Source: Pseudenterobacter timonensis | Lineage (GTDB): Bacteria > Pseudomonadota > Gammaproteobacteria > Enterobacterales > Enterobacteriaceae | Length of the DNA stretch: 64,000 nucleotides | NCBI RefSeq assembly: GCF_900021175.1 | Contig: NZ_FCOP01000013.1 | Coordinates: forward strand, 558,001-622,000 | Direction of reading: 5' to 3' | Shown: positions 59,730 through 64,000 of the stretch, piece after piece | Layout: each line of letters opens with the position of its first letter | Position numbering within the stretch: position 1 is the first letter of the stretch | The notes under the pieces: generated by a model | The model's database searches: none | Told to the model about the DNA's origin: nothing | The model's input: the letters and a program-made list of their open reading frames with translations, nothing else | Made by a program: the position numbers and the translations under genes

Positions 59730-60715
59730 GATACTTTCTCCATTAACGCCTCGGTGTCAGGCATTGCTGCAGATGAGTAGCGCTTCCTTGCCGTGATCCG
59801 TGAGGGTATTTTCAACAATCAGATTTAATCTCGGGTTAAATTCCGAAAATACTATCTTGAAGTAATTTTATTGACGTTTTTCTCTATTGCGATAACGAAC
59901 GACTCTCGTTGCCATTACTGAAACTACCAATAGCAAAGCGTTTAAGCGGCAGTCCGGCTTTCTTCAGCACATCTGTATCCATATTTGCTTTTAGATTTAT
60001 GCGCGCTTTGGACGCCTCATGCTGGAACGTATCGGCTATGCCTGTTCCTTTCCATTTTAAAATAGTTATTAAGTGAACGATGTTTCCTTACAAAACCATA
60101 TTAGAATAAACCACAATAAAATATCAACATCAAGGTTAAGCATCTAATAGTAGACTTTCATAAGATTACTTCTCTACAGGATAACAAAGAATACCAGATA
60201 TGCACTACACCTACGAAAAACGATTATTAGTTGACAAAATGTGAAATAAACAATCACACCAGAGAGAGTTACCAGATTTATTATTTAGCAAATGAATTAA
60301 TTAATATAAACCGATACATTCGATAAATCATAATAATCACTAGCATTGTAAGACTGAACTATATAACAATGAGAAAGGAATTATTTTGTTAGATCCTGTG
60401 CCAGGAGAAGATGTCAATCATGAATATCAATGCAGTCAACATTGTGGAGAATAATACTAATATAAAAAACTAACGTTATGCTCTGCCTTCCCAGACCTCA
60501 TATAAGTTGTAAATAAAATGTATCTTGATGTGGTTATAGTCCTATCACTATTAACAATTGATTCGGGTCATATCATCTTTATTTTTAATATAATTGTACG
60601 GTGTAATTGAAACGGGTTTCACAAATTCCAATCTGTTCTATGCAAATGGTACAGCGATCCTGCCCGTGATTAACCTCATAGCCCATAGAACGAGAGACTA
60701 ACTGGCACAGGAGTG
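59730..60715. other. AT-rich intergenic stretch upstream of vgrG
   Basis: Nearly 1 kb without an intact gene. From about 60060 the sequence is strikingly AT-rich compared with the GC-rich backbone. It holds one gene remnant (59884-60057) and presumably the vgrG promoter. No integrase, transposase or complete insertion sequence could be recognised on either strand. Confidence 0.6.
59884..60057 (-). pseudogene. Remnant: 3' end of an unidentified gene
   Basis: The minus strand reads KWKGTGIADTFQHEASKARI, then NLKANMDTDVLKKAGLPLKR and FAIGSFSNGNESRSLSQ-stop, an uninterrupted coding-like frame of 57 residues with ordinary amino-acid composition. No usable start precedes it; a stop lies about ten codons upstream. 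It looks like the C-terminus of a former gene in the vgrG operon. The product is not recognised. Confidence 0.5.
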
Positions 60716-60787
60716 TTAGAAATCGCTACCAGATACCTTTTTTGAAAGACGATGCCGGGGCAATGATCCGTGGCAGCCATTCTCGTG

Positions 60788-60821
60788 AAAAACCAACCTC
60801 GCGGTTGGTTTTTTTGTTTCT
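60788..60821. repeat. Right 34-bp direct repeat bounding T6SS cargo island
   Basis: Exact copy of 53790-53823, including the terminator hairpin. It is preceded by TCTCGTG, which equals the 3' T-stem/acceptor stretch of the tRNA-Pro, and is followed by the 3' end of the small membrane gene. The hairpin can act as terminator for that gene, which reads leftwards and stops 4 bp to the right. Confidence 0.9.
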
Positions 60822-60825
60822 GCCG

Positions 60826-61092
60826 TCAGGCCTGTTTCTTGTCGTCGCCGCCAAGAAAAAATATCCCCAGCGGAATGGCCAGCAGGATGGTAAAAACCAT
60901 GCTGTAGACGAAAATCATCGCTGATTGCAGTACAAACATGCTGGTGGTCCACTCGGAGAGAGGGATATTGTATTGCTCAATCACGCCGACAATCGTCGCC
61001 CGCCCTACTCCTGCGGCGGCAATCAGAAATACCACAAACAGCGACAGTAAAAACTTCCTGCCTGCGGGAGTTTTCAGTTTTGCGCGAACCAT
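60826..61092 (-). CDS. Small two-helix inner-membrane protein, unrecognised
   Basis: 88 aa from ATG 61092 (MVRAKLKTPAGRKFLLSLFV); the frame extends ten codons further to a TTG-type start. Two hydrophobic helices (about 13-33 and 50-75) are joined by a short periplasmic loop VIEQYNIPLSEWTTSM, with a charged C-tail GGDDKKQA. It resembles small DUF-type membrane proteins of enterobacteria, but I cannot name the family with confidence. Stands between the tRNA-Pro island and eco, where E. coli has the nap-ccm genes. Confidence 0.7.
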   Translation of the reverse strand: MVRAKLKTPAGRKFLLSLFVVFLIAAAGVGRATIVGVIEQYNIPLSEWTTSMFVLQSAMIFVYSMVFTILLAIPLGIFFLGGDDKKQA

Positions 61093-61300
61093 AATGCTCT
61101 TCCCTTTACAGATGAATAACACTCTCTTTTGTTAACCCTAACACGTTCCTTTCATTGTTGCCACAACAGCACTTTCATCTAATCAACAGGCAAAAAATCA
61201 GCTTATTAATCCAGTTACATGGAAAATATAAGTAAATTTCACCAGTCACTTTTACCGTCTATGCTAACCTGTTAGCGATGTTTTGACAGAAGGAACGATT

Positions 61301-61789
61301 GTGAAAAAGGTACAGACACTCTCCCTCGCCCTGCTCGCCGCGATCTCCGCCAGCGCCTTTGCCACTGACGTGCAGCCGCAGGAGAAGACAGCCCCCTGGC
61401 CACAGGCTGAAAAGGGGATGAAACGGCAGATGATCCAGCTTCCGCCTCAGGATGATGAGTCAGGCTACAAGGTCGAGCTGCTGATTGGTCAGAAGATGAA
61501 GGTGGACTGTAATACCCACCGCCTGGGCGGCAAGCTGGAGAGCAAGACGCTGGAGGGCTGGGGGTATGACTACTATCGCTTCGATGCGGTCTCCTCCCCG
61601 GTTTCCACGATGATGGCCTGCCCGGACGGCAAGAAAGAAGAGAAATTTGTCACCGCCTGGCTGGGAGAAAACAGCCTGCTGCGCTATAACAGCAAACTGC
61701 CCATCGTGGTCTATGCGCCTGAAAATATTGAGGTGAAGTACCGCATCTGGAAAGCTGATAACAAAATCGAAAACGCGGTAGTGCGCTAA
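61301..61789 (+). CDS. eco: Ecotin, periplasmic serine protease inhibitor
   Basis: 162 aa from GTG 61301, with AAGGA 6 nt upstream; a signal peptide begins at once ([20 protein letters not shown], cut near A20/A21). Dimeric inhibitor of trypsin-fold proteases. The reactive loop [14 protein letters not shown] places the P1 Met at mature position 84, and the two cysteines (C70 and C107 of the precursor) form the disulfide. E. coli ecotin starts with ATG, so GTG is a small difference. Confidence 0.94.
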   Translation: MKKVQTLSLALLAAISASAFATDVQPQEKTAPWPQAEKGMKRQMIQLPPQDDESGYKVELLIGQKMKVDCNTHRLGGKLESKTLEGWGYDYYRFDAVSSPVSTMMACPDGKKEEKFVTAWLGENSLLRYNSKLPIVVYAPENIEVKYRIWKADNKIENAVVR

Positions 61790-61794
61790 TTAAA

Positions 61795-61817
61795 ACGCCG
61801 GGTCTCACCCGGCGTTG
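61795..61817. terminator. Bidirectional hairpin between eco and mqo
   Basis: AACGCCGGGT-ctc-ACCCGGCGTT is a perfect 10-bp stem between the convergent genes; short T tracts flank it, so termination efficiency is uncertain. Confidence 0.7.
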
Positions 61818-61822
61818 TCTTA

Positions 61823-63475
61823 TCAGAGAGCGATATCCGCCACCGGTTTATTTTCCGGCTGAGGCTTCAGCTCCGCTGCTGGCGCAGCTCCTGGTGCCTG
61901 CGGTTTTTCATACTGAAGCTGCAGCACGCGGCTGGTGGACTCCAGCTCCTGCTCGGTGGCCGCCACGTTACCGTTCAGCTTCGTACCGTAGGAAGGAATA
62001 ATCGTTTTCAGCTTCGCCTGCCACTGCGGGCTGGCCACTTTGTCTTTAAAGACTTTTTCCATCAGGTGCAGCATGATTGGCGCGGCGGTCGAGGCTCCCG
62101 GCGAGGCGCCAAGCAACGCGGCAACCGTCCCTTCCTGGTCGCTGACCACTTCGGTCCCCAGACGCAGCACGCCCCCTTTATCCGCATCGCGCTTAATGAT
62201 CTGCACGCGCTGGCCCGCCTGCCACAGACGCCAGTCCGCTTTCTTCGCCTGCGGATAGTACTCCTTCAGCGCTTCAAAGCGTTCGTCATCGGAGAGCATC
62301 ACCTGGCTAATCAGGTATTTCACCAGATCGAAGTTATCCAGCCCGACGTCCACCATCGGCATGACGTTAGAGGTGGTGGTAGAGCTCAGCAGATCCCACA
62401 GCGAACCGTTTTTCAAAAATTTGGTGGAGAAGGTGGCGAACGGCCCAAACAGCACGACGCGCTTGCCGTCCAGCATGCGGGTATCGATATGCGGAACTGA
62501 CATCGGCGGCGCGCCGACCGAGGCCTGACCGTAAACCTTCGCCAGGTGGCGGTTCACCACCTCCGGGTTTTCAGAGACAAGGAACTGGCCGCCCACCGGG
62601 AAACCGGCATAGTTCTCCGCTTCGGGAATACCGGTCTCCTGCAGCAGCTTCAGCGCGGCGCCACCCGCGCCGATAAAGACAAATTTCGCCCTGATAACGC
62701 GCTCCGCCTCATGATTTTTCAGGTCGGCGACGGTGACGCTCCAGCTCTTGTCGGCGTTACGTCTGAACCCGCGCACTTCGGTATTGAGCTGCAGGGCAAA
62801 GTTCTGCTTCTTCTGCAGGGAGGCCACCAGCTGGCGGGTGATTTCGCCGTAGTTGACGTCAGTGCCGATTTCAGTACGGGTGGCAGCCACCTTCTGGTTC
62901 GGATCGCGCCCTTCCATTACCAGCGGCGCCCACTCTTTGATCTGAGCGTGATCTTCAGAATACTTCATGCCGCGGAACAGCGTGCTCTGCTGCAACGCCG
63001 CGTAACGCGCGCGCAGGAAATTAACGTTCTGCTCCCCCCAGACAAAACTCATGTGCGGTACGGTATTGATAAAAGTGTGCGGATCGTGCAGGACGCCGCT
63101 ATTAACCTGGTGCGACCAGAACTGACGGGAGATCTGGAATGCTTCGTTAATTTCCACCGCCTTTTCGATACTGATGGAACCGTCCTTCTGCTGCGGGGTG
63201 TAGTTCAATTCCATCAGCGCCGAATGGCCGGTGCCGGCATTGTTCCAGCCGTTAGAGCTTTCCTGAGCCACGCCATCAAGACGCTCGACCATGGTCATGG
63301 ACCAGTCCGGCTGGAGCTCCTGCAGATAGGTCCCCAGCGTGGCGCTCATAATACCGCCGCCAATTAAAAGGACATCCGTCTCCTGCTCTTTTGGCGCGTC
63401 GGCGCGGGTCGTCATGGAGACGAGACTCAGCCCCACGGCCATGGAAAAGAGCATGGCAGTCGTTTTTTTCATCAT
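61823..63475 (-). CDS. mqo: Malate:quinone oxidoreductase
   Basis: 550 aa (ATG ATG start, either possible). FAD-dependent peripheral membrane enzyme oxidising L-malate to oxaloacetate and passing electrons to quinone. FAD motif [16 protein letters not shown] follows a hydrophobic N-terminus of about 25 residues also seen in E. coli. Conserved [40 protein letters not shown] and [14 protein letters not shown]. Ends VADIAL as in E. coli. Confidence 0.96.
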   Translation of the reverse strand: MMKKTTAMLFSMAVGLSLVSMTTRADAPKEQETDVLLIGGGIMSATLGTYLQELQPDWSMTMVERLDGVAQESSNGWNNAGTGHSALMELNYTPQQKDGSISIEKAVEINEAFQISRQFWSHQVNSGVLHDPHTFINTVPHMSFVWGEQNVNFLRARYAALQQSTLFRGMKYSEDHAQIKEWAPLVMEGRDPNQKVAATRTEIGTDVNYGEITRQLVASLQKKQNFALQLNTEVRGFRRNADKSWSVTVADLKNHEAERVIRAKFVFIGAGGAALKLLQETGIPEAENYAGFPVGGQFLVSENPEVVNRHLAKVYGQASVGAPPMSVPHIDTRMLDGKRVVLFGPFATFSTKFLKNGSLWDLLSSTTTSNVMPMVDVGLDNFDLVKYLISQVMLSDDERFEALKEYYPQAKKADWRLWQAGQRVQIIKRDADKGGVLRLGTEVVSDQEGTVAALLGASPGASTAAPIMLHLMEKVFKDKVASPQWQAKLKTIIPSYGTKLNGNVAATEQELESTSRVLQLQYEKPQAPGAAPAAELKPQPENKPVADIAL

Positions 63476-63714
63476 ATTGCCTTACCTGTAATGGTGCTTT
63501 TTGCGTGGAAATTGCAGGCCACATTCGCTGCGGGGAGGACGGTAGCAACTTTTAAAGGGGGTTTAAAGGTTACGAAATTATTGTAATTGTGAAATTTAAT
63601 GATTGATTGTTTGTAAGGGAATTACATTCTCAACTGGAAATGCGCCGTTTTCCTGGGTACTATGCTGCACTTTGTGATCGCGCGCACGGAAGCTTGCCCT
63701 AACCTGCGAATTGT

Positions 63715-64000
63715 ATGTCATTACCCCACACCTCTTCCCTGACGCCCGCTGATGGCCGCGTCATGAGCGTTTTGCGCTCGCCCAAACTTTTTATGCGTGA
63801 AACGCTGGCCGGTGTGATTACCGCTCTGGCGCTGATCCCGGAAGTGATCTCCTTCTCCGTTGTGGCGGGAGTTGACCCGAAGGTCAGCCTGATCGCCTCG
63901 GTGGTGCTCTGTCTGGCCATGTCGTTGCTTGGCGGACGTCCGGCGATGGTCACCGCCGCCGCGGGCTCCGTGGCGCTGGTTATCGGGCCGATGGTGGCCC
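63715..64000 (+). CDS. SulP-family anion transporter (N-terminal part, cut by window edge)
   Basis: ATG 63715 opens a frame running off the window: MSLPHTSSLTPADGRVMSVL, then RETLAGVITALALIPEVISF and SVVAGVDPKVSLIAS, followed by GGRPAMVTAAAGSVALVIGP. These are the first helices of SulP permeases (sulfate, bicarbonate, dicarboxylate). Only about 95 residues are visible, so substrate and any C-terminal STAS domain cannot be judged. Divergent from mqo with a 239-bp gap. Confidence 0.82.
   Translation, partial: MSLPHTSSLTPADGRVMSVLRSPKLFMRETLAGVITALALIPEVISFSVVAGVDPKVSLIASVVLCLAMSLLGGRPAMVTAAAGSVALVIGPMVA

Noticed and set aside
53821..60787. Integrase or transposase for the T6SS island
   Set aside because: No recombinase-like frame or IS ends could be found on either strand inside the repeats.
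60742..60924. 60-codon plus-strand frame near the right repeat
   Set aside because: It shares KPTSRLVFLF with a frame at 53.8 kb only because both read through the duplicated terminator.

Overview
This window is a chromosomal segment of an enterobacterium. Gene content and order from dusC through cdd, sanA, mglBAC, galS, yeiB, folE, cirA, lysP, nfo, fruBKA, setB, yeiP, mepS, yejABEF, rplY, yejM and proL to eco and mqo match the E. coli/Salmonella backbone, with close protein similarity. Three features argue against E. coli itself: a Klebsiella-type 3-hydroxybenzoate (mhb) cluster, a uxuA gene beside yeiQ, and the absence of several E. coli loci. An Enterobacter/Leclercia/Lelliottia/Klebsiella-like organism is the best guess; the genus is inferred, not shown.

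Layout. 1-174 is the start of dusC. 187-565 holds a terminator and six tandem 51-bp REP-like units. 589-6652 is the complete mhb gentisate pathway: divergent mhbR, then mhbT-D-H-I-M encoding uptake, gentisate dioxygenase, fumarylpyruvate hydrolase, maleylpyruvate isomerase and 3-hydroxybenzoate 6-hydroxylase, ending in pyruvate and fumarate. 6789-9733 is yohJK-cdd-sanA. 9933-14873 is the galactose/methyl-galactoside system mglBAC with its repressor galS, including CRP and GalR/GalS sites. 15030-26026 carries yeiB, folE, an MFS gene, yeiG, cirA (Fur box), lysP, yeiE, yeiH and nfo. 26095-29871 is the fructose PTS operon fruBKA with two Cra operators. 30237-38223 has setB, yeiW, yeiP (efpL), uxuA divergent from yeiQ with a UxuR-like operator between them, yeiR, lpxT and mepS. 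38399-45504 is pdeN translationally coupled to yejABEF. 45508-53625 has yejG, bcr, rsuA, radD, rplY, yejK, yejL and yejM, followed by tRNA-Pro(GGG).

The most distinctive accessory segment lies at 53.8-60.8 kb, between tRNA-Pro and a small membrane-protein gene. It is a compact type VI secretion cargo island: VgrG with a C-terminal extension, a DUF2235/Tle1-type phospholipase overlapping it by 4 bp, two nearly identical DUF2931-type lipoprotein genes plus a truncated third copy (probable immunity array), and an AT-rich 1-kb stretch with the broken 3' end of another gene. A perfect 34-bp direct repeat, which is the tRNA-Pro transcription terminator, flanks the island. No T6SS sheath, baseplate or ATPase genes and no integrase are present, so the island would depend on a T6SS encoded elsewhere.

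After the island come the small membrane gene, eco (ecotin), mqo and the start of a SulP-type transporter, cut by the window end.
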